Below, piece after piece: positions 36,332 to 45,211 of a stretch of 64,000 nucleotides of DNA; position 1 is the first letter of the stretch, and each line of letters starts with the position of its first letter. Location: assembly GCA_029262735.1 (NCBI GenBank), contig JAJCYY010000007.1, positions 32,550 through 96,549 on the forward strand, written 5' to 3'. The notes under the pieces were generated by a model that was not told the origin of the DNA, ran no database searches, and saw nothing but the letters and a program-made list of their open reading frames with translations. This stretch comes from Chloroflexota bacterium (GTDB lineage Bacteria > Chloroflexota > Dehalococcoidia > Lucifugimonadales > Lucifugimonadaceae). The position numbers and the translations under genes are program-made.

Positions 36332-36705
36332 TTTTCATCGCCTTTCACGGCAAATAGTTCGTTTTTTTCTTCGCCGTTCGTAGAGAGTTATTCGTTGAAG
36401 TGAACGGTCAGCCCTGGTGAACCGTCCGCCACGGTCCAGCCGCCACGGACCGTCCGCTCGATGAGCTTGCTGGAAGGAACAGAGCCACCGGAGTTTACAA
36501 CGCTGGCGAACGCGGCTGTGCATCGGCGGCTGGAACTGCGCTCTGGTCTCACTTCGCGCTTTCCTCACGTGTGGCCGGAACAATTCGGCGCGCGAAAGCG
36601 TTCTCCTTATAACGGGCTTGCGTCGTTCGCCCACGAATTAGCCCGAAACCAGCTTGAAATTGGGCCAACCGATGACGACGAATATCGCGTGAAGTGAGGG
36701 ACCAG
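36332..36705. other. Intergenic region between the Gfo/Idh gene and the serpin gene
   Basis: No gene is recognised in these 374 bp, which separate divergent genes. It holds a hairpin ACGGTCC-N9-GGACCGT at about 36439-36461. A segment at 36528-36540 loosely resembles a T-box core but lacks the other parts. Promoters for both genes should be here, but no clear pair of hexamers stands out. Confidence 0.4.
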
Positions 36706-38055
36706 ATGCGTGCAAAATTCGCCGCTGTAGCGGCCGCCATATCCATCAGTATCTTCGCCGTTGCATGCAGCTCGGAAGATCCGACTTCTGTACCGGCGAC
36801 TCAGACGCCAACTCAGCCCGCGCCAACTTCGACCGTTGAGCCGCAGAACTTCACCGTTGCATTCTCGGATAAGGAGCGCGTCGAGTCACCGGACGTGTCT
36901 GCTTCAGACCTTGAACAGCTGGCCGAAGGCAACAACGACTTTGCTCTCGACCTGTACGGCCAGCTTGCCGAAGCCGAGGACGGAAACCTGTTCATGTCGC
37001 CATACAGCATCTCGCTGGCGCTTGCGATGACCTATGCGGGTGCGGCGGGCGGCACCGCAGACGAGATGGCGGACACACTCGGATTTGCGCTTTCACAGGA
37101 AAAATTGCACGCGGCGTTCAACGCGTTGGACCAGCTTCTTGCATCCCGAGGCGAAAACCTCGAACCAGACCAAAAGTTCACTCTCGAGATCGCAAACTCC
37201 ATCTGGGGACAGGACGGCTTCGAGTTCGAGCAGCCGTTCCTCGACTCGCTTGCCGCGAACTACGGCACAGGGATGCGGCTGGTGGATTACGACAGTGCGA
37301 CCGAGGCAGCTCGTCTTGCGATCAATGGCTGGGTTGAGGACAACACGAACGACCGCATCAAGGACCTGATTCCGCCCGGAGTGCTCACGCCGGACACGGT
37401 GCTGGTGCTGGCAAATGCGATCTTCTTCAAGGCGGCGTGGTCCGAGGAGTTCAATCCTGACCTGACGGCTGATGGCGATTTCACGCTTCTGGACGGCGGC
37501 ACAGTGACGGCAAAAATGATGCGGCAGACGAAGCAGTTAAGGACCGGCATCGGAGATGGCTACAGCGCCATCGAGATTCCGTACGTTGGCGGCGAGACGT
37601 CGATGGTCGTGGTGATGCCGGACGAGGGTGAGTTCGAGAATTTCGAAGGGTCACTGAATGCGGGTGAACTGGCCCTGATCGTTGACGGCCTGAGCAGGAC
37701 GAACGTCGAGCTAAAGTTCCCTAAATTCACGTTCGAGTCAAAATTTCGGTTACCTGAGCCGCTGAAGGCACTCGGCATGCAGCAGGCATTCGCCCCTGGC
37801 GTGGCGGACTTTTCAGGGATGCGGACTCCGCCACCGAATCTTGTGATCACAGACGTGATCCACCAGTCTTTCGTTGCGGTGGACGAGCAAGGCACCGAGG
37901 CGGCAGCTGCAACGGCTGTGATAATCGGAGAGACATCCGCACCACCCCCGCCGGTGCAGTTCACGGTGGACCGGCCGTTCATCTTCCTGATCAGGGACAT
38001 CCCGACGGATACGATCCTGTTCATGGGAAGGCTGCTAAACCCGACCGCGGGGTAG
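36706..38055 (+). CDS. Serpin-family protease inhibitor, lipoprotein
   Basis: A 449-residue serpin, a class of suicide inhibitors of serine or cysteine proteases. The N-terminus is a lipoprotein signal ending in IFAVAC (Cys21), then a Thr/Pro linker, so it is exported and membrane-anchored. Serpin marks include NLFMSPYSISLALAMTYAGA, ANAIFFKAAWSEEF, MVVVMPDEGEFENFE and FTVDRPFIFLIRD. The reactive-loop hinge GTEAAAATAV is of the inhibitory type (small residues at P12-P8); counting from it puts P1-P1' at about Thr-Ser. ATG 36706 with GAGGG upstream is preferred over GTG 36694. The target protease is unknown. Confidence 0.93.
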   Translation: MRAKFAAVAAAISISIFAVACSSEDPTSVPATQTPTQPAPTSTVEPQNFTVAFSDKERVESPDVSASDLEQLAEGNNDFALDLYGQLAEAEDGNLFMSPYSISLALAMTYAGAAGGTADEMADTLGFALSQEKLHAAFNALDQLLASRGENLEPDQKFTLEIANSIWGQDGFEFEQPFLDSLAANYGTGMRLVDYDSATEAARLAINGWVEDNTNDRIKDLIPPGVLTPDTVLVLANAIFFKAAWSEEFNPDLTADGDFTLLDGGTVTAKMMRQTKQLRTGIGDGYSAIEIPYVGGETSMVVVMPDEGEFENFEGSLNAGELALIVDGLSRTNVELKFPKFTFESKFRLPEPLKALGMQQAFAPGVADFSGMRTPPPNLVITDVIHQSFVAVDEQGTEAAAATAVIIGETSAPPPPVQFTVDRPFIFLIRDIPTDTILFMGRLLNPTAG

Positions 38056-38192
38056 TGCGGTGATGGCGCAGGTTCAGGTAGGGGCAAATATGCTGCGCCC
38101 ACAGCCCGACGGGGCTGGACCGATCGCCCCGAGCCAGAACGAAGAAAGTTCTCACTCTCTAGAGAAATGAAGGTGCAAAAAGGTGGGTCGTC

Positions 38193-38211
38193 ATGGCGGC
38201 GGGGCCGCCAT
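38193..38211. terminator. Perfect hairpin between convergent serpin and amidohydrolase genes
   Basis: ATGGCGGC-GGG-GCCGCCAT lies between two gene ends, nested inside GGTGGG...CCCACC. It has no T-run, so it is only a possible bidirectional transcript end. Confidence 0.35.
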
Positions 38212-38269
38212 CGGGCGCAGCAAGCAGCGCCCCCACCAGAAATAGCGCCCGTGTTCCGCCCTTCCGTCT

Positions 38270-39475
38270 CTACGCCCGTTCAGGCAGCCAGCCCCAGGGG
38301 CGCGGGCCAAAGTCTACTGGTATGACCTCTCCAGCACGGACGGTGCTGACAGGTCGAAGCGCCTTCGAGCCTGTGAGAGTTCCGCCTGTTTCGTCTCTGA
38401 ACAGGAAGTCGCCATCTACGACTTCCAGCAGGGTGATGTCGGCGTCATAACCGACGGTCAGCGTGCCGGTTTCATTCTCGATTCCAAGCACTTCAGCAGG
38501 CCGAGACGTCGTCATGCGGATCACATCTTCGAGCGAAACGCCGAGCGCCAGCATCTTTGCCATGCACTCCACCAGCGAATGCGTCGGCCCGGCGTGACGG
38601 CTCGCCTGCGATATATCTGACGAGAGCGTGTCCGGCACAAAGCCCTGGTCCATCACCTGCTTCGCCGACTCAAAGCTGAAGTTGGCTTTGCCGACACCGA
38701 CGTCAAAGATCACTCCTCGCTCTCGCGCAACTTTCGCCTCGTCCAGCAGCCTGCCGTCGTTCAGCAACGCGCCGACCTGGAAGCTGAGTGAGTGCGTCAC
38801 GACATCGCCCTCTGTCAGCACCTCCGAAAGCAGTTGTGGCGCAAGCTCCGCCGCCACAGGGTCCTGGCCCATGATGTCGCCGACGTGGACCATCAGGAAC
38901 GCGCCCGTGTCAGCGCCGACTGCGATCTTCTTGGCGGCCTTTGGCAGCTCGATGCCCAGCGTCTTGATACCGGGAGAGACCATTCGTGCTTTCACGCCCA
39001 CCAGGACATCGGGTCGAGCGGTGAGCGCCGCGATTCCGGCGTCGATATCGATGTCATCTGCATCACGAACTTCGGGTGCGCGGGCCACGCCCATAGTGCC
39101 GACATTCAGCAGGGCAAACGTGCGAGTGACAGTTCCGGGCACAATGAAGTTAACGAAACCACCGACGTTGAAGGCGCCGGTGGAGCCGGCATCGAGGATG
39201 GTGGTAACTCCGGAGTGGACGCCCGCGGTGTCAACGTCGGCCATCATGTCTTCGCGACCGGCCATGCGGATTCCGGCTGCGGCGTGTGTGTGGATGTCGA
39301 TCAGACCGGGCGTGACGAGCAGGCCCGCGGCGTCGATGACCCTGACAGCGGACGACTGTTCGATGTTCGGCGCAATCTCAGTGATCTCACCGTCTTCGAT
39401 AGCGATGTCCATCACGCCATCGAGATCACGCGCAGGGTCAAGGAGTCGGCCATTTGTGATGAGCAGGTCTGTCAT
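38270..39475 (-). CDS. Amidohydrolase/deacetylase-family metallohydrolase
   Basis: A 401-residue amidohydrolase similar to EF_0837/AHA-type deacetylases. It has LLITNGRLLDPARDLDG, the HxH metal motif TPGLIDIHTHAAAG, a probable carboxylated Lys in LVGVKARMVSPG, FLMVHVGD with a metal His, HSLSFQ, and the conserved Asp in PDTLSSDISQ. These are binuclear zinc enzymes that cleave small N-acyl or cyclic amides. It differs from the amidohydrolase at 31033. The plus-strand frames across it are shadows. Confidence 0.85.
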   Translation of the reverse strand: MTDLLITNGRLLDPARDLDGVMDIAIEDGEITEIAPNIEQSSAVRVIDAAGLLVTPGLIDIHTHAAAGIRMAGREDMMADVDTAGVHSGVTTILDAGSTGAFNVGGFVNFIVPGTVTRTFALLNVGTMGVARAPEVRDADDIDIDAGIAALTARPDVLVGVKARMVSPGIKTLGIELPKAAKKIAVGADTGAFLMVHVGDIMGQDPVAAELAPQLLSEVLTEGDVVTHSLSFQVGALLNDGRLLDEAKVARERGVIFDVGVGKANFSFESAKQVMDQGFVPDTLSSDISQASRHAGPTHSLVECMAKMLALGVSLEDVIRMTTSRPAEVLGIENETGTLTVGYDADITLLEVVDGDFLFRDETGGTLTGSKALRPVSTVRAGEVIPVDFGPRPWGWLPERA

Positions 39476-39579
39476 TGTTTTTTCTCTTTGGAAATGTTGG
39501 AGAGGTGCTGAATTCTGTCATGGGACGAGCACCGGTGCGCAGGACCTCCATTGAGAGGAGCGGAACGCAGTTCTGTCGA

Positions 39580-40521
39580 CTATTCGCCAAGCAGAGATCG
39601 GTGCAGGTTTGGAGTGCCGTTGATCAGATCACGAGCGGTCATGCGGCGCTTTCCTTCCGGCTGAACCTCAATCAACTCGAGTGCGCCGTCGCCCGTTGCC
39701 ACGAATATCCGCCTTTCGCTGACCCTGACAAGTCCGGGGCGCCCGGTTGCCGGTAAAGCGTGCATTTGACTGGCGACGATCACCTTCAGGTTTTTGCCTC
39801 GTAGCGAGGTGAATGCGCCGGGCCAGGGATCGTACGCTCTCGTCATGCGTTCGATCTCCGCTGTATCACGCGACCAGTCGATCCGGCCGTCATCTTTCTC
39901 GACAAGGCGCGTGATCGTTACCAGCGATTCGTCCTGCTGCTGCGCGATGACCGATCCTTGTTCTAGCTTTTCCAGCACATCAGGCAACATCCCGGCGCCG
40001 ATAGCGAAGAGCCGCGCCGTCAGCTCGCCAGCCCGTTCAACGCCTGTAATTGGCACAGGCTCCGACTGCACCAGCAACGGGCCGCTGTCCATTCCTTCGT
40101 CCAGCAGCATCACGGTCACGCCGGTTTCGGAGTCGCCTTCCAGGATTGCTGTTGAGACAGGACTTGGTCCGCGGTGGCGCGGCAGCAGAGATGGGTGGAT
40201 ATTGACGACGCCGAGGCGCGGCATTTCGAGGATCTCCGGCGGTAGGATGCGACCGTACGCGACCACGATGAAGACGTCTGCCGAAATCTCGGAGAGCTTG
40301 TGCTGTACCGCCGCATCGCGCAGTCCGGACGGCGTCTCGACATGCAAGCCGAGCGACTCCGCGGCAAGTCTCACAGGGGTCGGTCGGGGGCGTCTCGAGC
40401 GACCTGCAGCGCGGTCCGGTCGGGTGTAGACCGATGCGACATCGTGGCCCGCAGCGACCAGTGACTCAAGCGCCGGGACGGCGTCTTCAGGAGACCCGAA
40501 ATAGACTACCTTCAGACCCAA
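39580..40521 (-). CDS. fmt: Methionyl-tRNA formyltransferase
   Basis: The enzyme that formylates initiator Met-tRNA using 10-formyl-tetrahydrofolate, about 313 residues. The N-terminal domain has LKVVYFGSPEDAVPALESL, YTRPDRAAGRSRR, VVAYGRILPPEIL and the catalytic NIHPSLLPRHRGPSP (Asn, His). A later MLLDEGMDSGPLL is conserved, and the C-terminal OB-fold domain follows. TTG at 40519-40521 gives the standard N-terminus; a longer frame to 40614 adds 31 unconserved residues. def, its common neighbour, is not adjacent. Confidence 0.95.
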   Translation of the reverse strand: MGLKVVYFGSPEDAVPALESLVAAGHDVASVYTRPDRAAGRSRRPRPTPVRLAAESLGLHVETPSGLRDAAVQHKLSEISADVFIVVAYGRILPPEILEMPRLGVVNIHPSLLPRHRGPSPVSTAILEGDSETGVTVMLLDEGMDSGPLLVQSEPVPITGVERAGELTARLFAIGAGMLPDVLEKLEQGSVIAQQQDESLVTITRLVEKDDGRIDWSRDTAEIERMTRAYDPWPGAFTSLRGKNLKVIVASQMHALPATGRPGLVRVSERRIFVATGDGALELIEVQPEGKRRMTARDLINGTPNLHRSLLGE

Positions 40522-40907
40522 CTCGCGCCCCCATTCAGGTCCGCCGTTTCGAGTTGGCGCGCCGCAATCTCGCCACACGACAGGTGTGTGGGAAACGGAA
40601 TGACCGTGGTGCATAGTTTCATTGCAATGTCAAGTTCAAAATCGGCGCTTTCCCCGGCCGGGGAAAATGGTTGATAACTCTCGAAAAAGACCCCTTTAAA
40701 GGGGTTGCGAAGTCTCCGGAACCCCATGTTAACTTGCCCCTACGGCGGACCAAACGTGGCCTTCCTGGTCGTCCAGTCTGTACGCCGTAAACATCAACAG
40801 TTCGAACCATTTTTTCAGCCGCGAGCGAAGCGCGGTGCGGTCGGCTTTCGCCGTTTTTTTTTCGGTTCTCCAGGGGGACGAATCTGGACACGATATCGGC
40901 TTCGAAG
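40522..40907. promoter_or_regulatory. Divergent fmt/dnaA control region with two perfect palindromes
   Basis: This 386-bp region separates fmt and dnaA. It holds an 18-bp perfect palindrome TTTCCCCGG/CCGGGGAAA at 40649-40666 and a 16-bp one ACCCCTTT/AAAGGGGT at 40690-40705. On the minus strand TTGAAC and TATGCA are 18 bp apart and could be the fmt promoter. I see no good DnaA box here. A G-rich CAGGGGG lies 31 bp before the dnaA start. Confidence 0.5.
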
Positions 40908-42227
40908 GTGTGGACGGCAGCGCTCGGTCAGCTTGAGATCGAGATCCCGCGGCCAAATTTCGAGACATGGCTCAGGAACACGTCTGCACTAAGTGTAAGT
41001 AACGGCGTGCTGACCGTTTCGACGCCTAATGCATTTACAGCGGAGATGCTTGAGAAGCGCCTTTCGGCTTCTATTGAGCGCGCCGTTGAAAAGGTTGCCA
41101 GGGAGCCGCTTGAGGTCCGGTTTGCGGTGAGCGAGAACGCCATGACTGCCACCGAACATTCGTACGCGGAGGAGCCGACCGATCAACCGGGACCACCGGT
41201 CCCGAATAGGCGGCACACCTCGCGATTCAAGCGCGAGTTCAGCTTCGAAACCTATGTGGCGGGGCCGTCGAACCAGCTTGCTCACGCAGCGGCGTTACAG
41301 GTGGCCGAGTCTCCGGGCAGTGCGTTCAACCCGCTCTACATGTACTCATCGGTCGGGCTCGGCAAGACCCACCTGCTCCACGCTATCGGCCATGCGCTCC
41401 TAAAACAGGATCTATCGGTTATGTACGTAAGCGCCGAGCGCTTCACAAACGAGTACATCCGAGCCATCCGGGACGGCAAGACCGAGGAGTTTCGCTCCCG
41501 TTACCGCGGTGTGGACGCTTTGCTGGTGGACGATATCCAGTTCATTACCACCAAACCGCAGACGCAGGAAGGGTTTTTCCACACCTTCAATGAGCTGCAT
41601 ATGTCTGGACGACAGGTTGTGATCTCAGGCGATCTGCCCGCTGAGAAGATCAATCTTGAACAGAGGATTCAGTCTCGTCTTTCCGGAGGACTTATCGTGG
41701 ATATCCAGCCGCCAGACTTCGAGACGCGCTACGCCATCATCGAGCGGAAGGCTTTGGCGCGCGGTTGCCCGTTGCCTGCGAAGGTCATCGAGGTGCTGGC
41801 GGCCGCTCCTGTGAGCAGCGTGCGAGACCTGGAAGGCGGGCTGAACCGGGTGATCGCCTATGCACAGCTAACGAGGGCTGAGGTGGATGTTGAACTTGCA
41901 GAGAAGGCCCTGGAGAATATCGGCGCAAAGAAGCCGATCGAGTTCCCGGCGCCTGAGGCGGTGATCGCAGCGGTGTCTGCACATACTGGCGTACCTGAAT
42001 CTTCGTTGACGGGAAGCCGCCGGGACAGGCGGACCTCTGCCGCTCGCAGGATGGCGGCTTTCCTGCTGCGAGAGGAGAGCAAGCTGACCTCTACCGGGAC
42101 TGGCGTTGCCCTGGGCGGTAAGGACCACTCAAGCATTCTGTATGCCCAGAAGAAGTTCGAGGAGGAGCATGCGGCGTCTCCTGATGTTCGCCGAATGACG
42201 GCAGAGGTCCGGCACGCTCTTCGCTGA
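40908..42227 (+). CDS. dnaA: Chromosomal replication initiator protein DnaA
   Basis: A 439-residue AAA+ initiator that binds DnaA boxes and opens the origin. Domain I starts almost at the first residue (VWTAALGQLEIEIPRPNFE, ending in TWLRNTSAL). Domain III has SSVGLGKTHLLHAIGHAL (Walker A), VDALLVDDIQF (Walker B) and LEQRIQSRLSGGL. Domain IV ends with LGGKDHSSILYAQKKFEEE, the helix-turn-helix that reads DnaA boxes. The linker domain II is short. The start is GTG at 40908. dnaN and recF are not next to it; obgE follows. Confidence 0.97.
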   Translation: MWTAALGQLEIEIPRPNFETWLRNTSALSVSNGVLTVSTPNAFTAEMLEKRLSASIERAVEKVAREPLEVRFAVSENAMTATEHSYAEEPTDQPGPPVPNRRHTSRFKREFSFETYVAGPSNQLAHAAALQVAESPGSAFNPLYMYSSVGLGKTHLLHAIGHALLKQDLSVMYVSAERFTNEYIRAIRDGKTEEFRSRYRGVDALLVDDIQFITTKPQTQEGFFHTFNELHMSGRQVVISGDLPAEKINLEQRIQSRLSGGLIVDIQPPDFETRYAIIERKALARGCPLPAKVIEVLAAAPVSSVRDLEGGLNRVIAYAQLTRAEVDVELAEKALENIGAKKPIEFPAPEAVIAAVSAHTGVPESSLTGSRRDRRTSAARRMAAFLLREESKLTSTGTGVALGGKDHSSILYAQKKFEEEHAASPDVRRMTAEVRHALR

Positions 42228-42585
42228 GCGTTTCTTTGTCGTCGCGACCCGAGGCCTGACCCTCTCCCAATCTGGAAGAGGGGATTGGCGATGATGTCAA
42301 CGGAATTATCCGCCATCCCGATTCGCGATGTGGAAAACCCTGTGGTTTCGCCGGGGTGAACTTGAGAATTTGTGGCGAATGCGGAGGCACTTTTCTGGTC
42401 TGTTGCATGGACACCTGGAACCGTCCACAACCCCCGTCACATACCCCACCGGAAGCACCTTCTTCACACGACAATCCATGCAAACCCCACAGACAGACCT
42501 ATACTTGAGTCCAGTTTGCATTCCACATTCCCACAGCCCTTATTACATATGATGGTTGGGTTGATGAGATTTAAGAGATTTCCAC
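42228..42585. other. dnaA-obgE intergenic region; weak origin candidate
   Basis: No gene is recognised. The left part is repeat B (42260-42304). Further right are a DnaA-box-like TGTGGAAAA at 42329-42337 (one mismatch to TGTGGATAA), a TTTCCACAT near the obgE start (two mismatches), and an A+T-richer stretch around 42535-42590. This is suggestive of an origin only because it adjoins dnaA. Confidence 0.3.
42260..42304. repeat. Interspersed repeat B, copy 1
   Basis: CCCTCTCCC, a short loop, GGAAGAGGGG and then ATTGGCGATGATGTCAACGG. Its other copy is at 54783-54825. The hairpin stem is imperfect here. Confidence 0.75.
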
Positions 42586-43869
42586 ATGATTGATTCGGCA
42601 CTAATAACGGTCCGTGCCGGAAGTGGTGGAAACGGAGTCGTCAACTTTCGGCGAGAGGCGTTTGTGCCAAGAGGCGGCCCTGCGGGAGGCGACGGAGGTC
42701 ATGGAGGCAGCATCGTCTTTGTTGCTTCGACATCGGTCAATACGCTTCTAAAGTTCCAAAAGGGAATGGTGCTTAAAGCGGGTGAGGGTGATGCCGGAAA
42801 GTCGGCCAGGAAGACCGGCCAGGATGGGGAAGAACTAAGGGTCGATGTACCGATTGGGACCGAGGTCTGGGACCTTACGGTTGGACGAAACGGCGAGCTG
42901 ATGGGCGATCTGTCGAATGACGGCGATACTCTGGTTGTGGCTAAAGGCGGCCAGGGTGGTTTCGGCAACACGCGCTTTGCGTCTTCAACGAACCAGACTC
43001 CCATGCTGGCAGAGGCCGGGGAGCCGGGAGAGACGCGTGATCTTCGCCTGAACCTGAAGCTGCTCGCAGATGTCGGGCTGATCGGAATGCCAAACGCAGG
43101 CAAGTCGAGCATCCTGGCGTCTATCAGCGCCGCCCGGCCCAAAATCGCCAACTATCCCTTCACGACGCTTGAGCCGTCGCTCGGAGTTGTCTACTTCGAG
43201 CACGACGCATTTGTCGTCGTTGACATCCCGGGGCTAATCGAGGGCGCGCACTCTGGTGTCGGGCTTGGCCATGAGTTCCTGAAGCACATCGAAAGGACGC
43301 GTGTCCTGGCGCATGTTGTTGATGGTTCTGAGCCGGATGTGGTTGAACGCGTGCGGACGATCAACGAGGAACTGGCGAAGTTCAACAAGCGCCTGGCATC
43401 GACGCCGCAACTGGTCGTTGTGAACAAGATTGACCTGTTTGAGGATGCTGAGCAGCAGGAGTGGCTGGAGGACGAGTTGCATGCTGCGCTGGGGGATGAT
43501 GCGAGGGTGATCTTCATCTCCGTGGCGACTCGTGCGGGAGTCGATCTGCTGATCGCCGAGATGCTAAGACTGTTGCAGCAGCTTCCCAGGGAGTCGGTTG
43601 ATGAGGCGACGGACCACAGGGGACCGGTCCTGAGGCCGAAGCCTGCCGGATTCAGAAACGCCGTTCAGGTGGTTGATGAGGACATATACCGGATTGTGCA
43701 TCCGAGAGCGGTGAGACTGGCCCGCGGCAGCAATCTCGACGACTGGACGACACTGGTGCAGTTTCAGCGTCGCCTGGGCGAACTCGGCGTTACCAGGGAG
43801 CTGGAAGCGGCCGGCGTGGTTTCGGGTGCAACGGTGATAGTCGACGATATGGAGTTCGAGTGGGACTGA
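42586..43869 (+). CDS. obgE: GTPase Obg/CgtA
   Basis: A 427-residue ribosome-associated GTPase important for 50S assembly and stress control. The Gly-rich Obg fold occupies residues 1-158 (RAGSGGNGVVNFRREAFVPR, GGPAGGDGGHGG, GGQGGFGN). The G domain has IGMPNAGKSSIL (G1), YPFTTLEP (G2), VDIPGLIEGA (G3) and NKIDLF (G4). The C-terminal domain of about 90 residues is OCT-like (PAGFRNAVQVVDEDIYRI). It overlaps nadD by 10 bp and leads an obgE-nadD-pyrE cluster. Confidence 0.97.
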   Translation: MIDSALITVRAGSGGNGVVNFRREAFVPRGGPAGGDGGHGGSIVFVASTSVNTLLKFQKGMVLKAGEGDAGKSARKTGQDGEELRVDVPIGTEVWDLTVGRNGELMGDLSNDGDTLVVAKGGQGGFGNTRFASSTNQTPMLAEAGEPGETRDLRLNLKLLADVGLIGMPNAGKSSILASISAARPKIANYPFTTLEPSLGVVYFEHDAFVVVDIPGLIEGAHSGVGLGHEFLKHIERTRVLAHVVDGSEPDVVERVRTINEELAKFNKRLASTPQLVVVNKIDLFEDAEQQEWLEDELHAALGDDARVIFISVATRAGVDLLIAEMLRLLQQLPRESVDEATDHRGPVLRPKPAGFRNAVQVVDEDIYRIVHPRAVRLARGSNLDDWTTLVQFQRRLGELGVTRELEAAGVVSGATVIVDDMEFEWD

Positions 43870-44495
43870 GCGGTAACGCTGGTCAGCGTTCAGAGGCGAG
43901 ACGGCGCCTAATAGGCGTGTTCGGCGGGACGTTCGACCCGATCCACCGCGGGCACCTGGCGATCGCACAGTTTGCGCTTCAAGAAGCAGAACTTGACCTG
44001 GTGCTGATGGTCCCTGCCGGACGACCGTGGCTTCGTGATGAAGCTCCGATGGCGTCGGCGGAGCACCGCCTGCGCATGACGCAGCTTGCTGTTGAGAATG
44101 AACCGAACTTCGAGGTGAGTGGCGTCGACGTAGTGCGGGAAGGTGCGACGTACACGGTGGACACGCTGGTAGACCTTGGCGATGAGTACGGCGAAGATGT
44201 CGAGTTTGTACTTGTGCTTGGTGCTGACTCGGCGCGGCAGATGGACAGCTGGGAGAGATCGGACGAGCTTCGTCGACTGTGCAGCGTGCTGGTGATCGGC
44301 AGGCCGGGCGAGGAGCGCCTGGAGAACCTGGCTGCGTCGCATCCCGCATACGGTGCAAGGTACCTGGAGGGGCCGATGCTTGATGTGAGCGCAACTCGCT
44401 TGCGATCGCGGCTTGCCGCAGGTGAGGACGTGAGCGATAGTGTGCCAGGGGCGGTGGAGCGGTATATCAGGAAGAACGGGCTCTACGGAGCGTAG
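43860..44495 (+). CDS. nadD: Nicotinate-nucleotide adenylyltransferase
   Basis: A 211-residue enzyme of NAD synthesis that adenylates nicotinate mononucleotide. The nucleotidyltransferase signature is RLIGVFGGTFDPIHRGHLAIA (GGTFDPxHxGH), followed by VPAGRPWLRDE, LVLGADSARQMDSWERSDEL, and the ISxTxxR-like DVSATRLRSRLAAG near the C-terminus. The start is GTG at 43860 inside the obgE end, with GGAG five bases upstream. The obgE-nadD order is common in bacteria, although rsfS does not follow here. Confidence 0.95.
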   Translation: MGLSGNAGQRSEARRRLIGVFGGTFDPIHRGHLAIAQFALQEAELDLVLMVPAGRPWLRDEAPMASAEHRLRMTQLAVENEPNFEVSGVDVVREGATYTVDTLVDLGDEYGEDVEFVLVLGADSARQMDSWERSDELRRLCSVLVIGRPGEERLENLAASHPAYGARYLEGPMLDVSATRLRSRLAAGEDVSDSVPGAVERYIRKNGLYGA

Positions 44496-44584
44496 CTGGT
44501 TCGCATCCTGGTACGGGCTAGTTGTTGCGCCCACCGTGCGGAACATATTTTGATATGGATTCTGAATTCGAAGAAGGGACCGGT

Positions 44585-45157
44585 ATGGTGCAGACGGCTT
44601 CAGGCGCAGAGCAGCTATTTGATCGGGCGAAGGAGTTGGCCGCACTGGAGTTTGGCGATTTCACCCTGACTTCGGGTCAGAAGAGTAGTTACTACTTCGA
44701 CGGTCGCAGGCTGTCACTGGACCCGGAAGGCTCGGACCTGATCTCACAACTGTTCCTGGAGCGAATCCTGGAGGCGGGATGCGTGGCGGCCGGAGGACCG
44801 ACGGTCGCCGCCGTCCCGATAGTCGGCGCACTCATGTTGCGGGCCTGGCAGGAGAAGGCCGATTTGACCGGATTTTTCGTAAGACCTGCCGCGAAGGGCC
44901 ACGGCATGGGGCGTCAGATCGAGGGTTCTGTGAAGCCCGGTATGCGAGTCGCCGTGTTCGACGACACGGTTTCGACCGGAGGAAGCCTTCTCGAGGCCAT
45001 TGATGCGGTCCAGAAGTTCGGATGCGAAGTTGCGCTGGTGCTGTGCGTACTCGACCGCAAACAGGGTGGAAGCGACGAGGTGCGGCGCAGAGGCCTACCG
45101 TTTGTCTCGTTCTGGGAGGCGACGCCGGAGGGCGACGTGAGGGTTACGGAGGGCTGA
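44585..45157 (+). CDS. pyrE: Orotate phosphoribosyltransferase
   Basis: A 190-residue phosphoribosyltransferase of pyrimidine synthesis that makes OMP from orotate and PRPP. It has DFTLTSGQKSSYYFDGRRL, GGPTVAAVPIVGAL, FFVRPAAKGHGMGRQIEG (flexible loop with Lys and His) and the PRPP-binding VAVFDDTVSTGGSLLEAI. ATG 44585 is chosen because GGGA lies five bases upstream; the in-frame ATG at 44555 has no ribosome binding site. It is 89 bp after nadD on the same strand. Confidence 0.93.
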   Translation: MVQTASGAEQLFDRAKELAALEFGDFTLTSGQKSSYYFDGRRLSLDPEGSDLISQLFLERILEAGCVAAGGPTVAAVPIVGALMLRAWQEKADLTGFFVRPAAKGHGMGRQIEGSVKPGMRVAVFDDTVSTGGSLLEAIDAVQKFGCEVALVLCVLDRKQGGSDEVRRRGLPFVSFWEATPEGDVRVTEG

Positions 45158-45211
45158 TCTCCCGGACTCTGTTCCAGGAACAAATTCGAGCAGAACGCAC
45201 GGCCTACGACA

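Noticed and set aside
35390..36403. Long plus-strand open frame of 337 codons
   Set aside because: It is fully antisense to the Gfo/Idh/MocA gene, which has clear family motifs; the frame shows no family features and arises from codon bias.
36528..36540. GGCTGGAACTGCG, similar to the T-box core GGGTGGAACCGCG
   Set aside because: Two core mismatches, no recognisable stem I or terminator, and the downstream gene is a serpin rather than an amino-acid gene.
38628..39554. Plus-strand open frame of 308 codons, Ser/Thr/Ala/Pro-rich
   Set aside because: Antisense shadow of the amidohydrolase gene at 38270-39475; composition is that of a reversed high-G+C gene.
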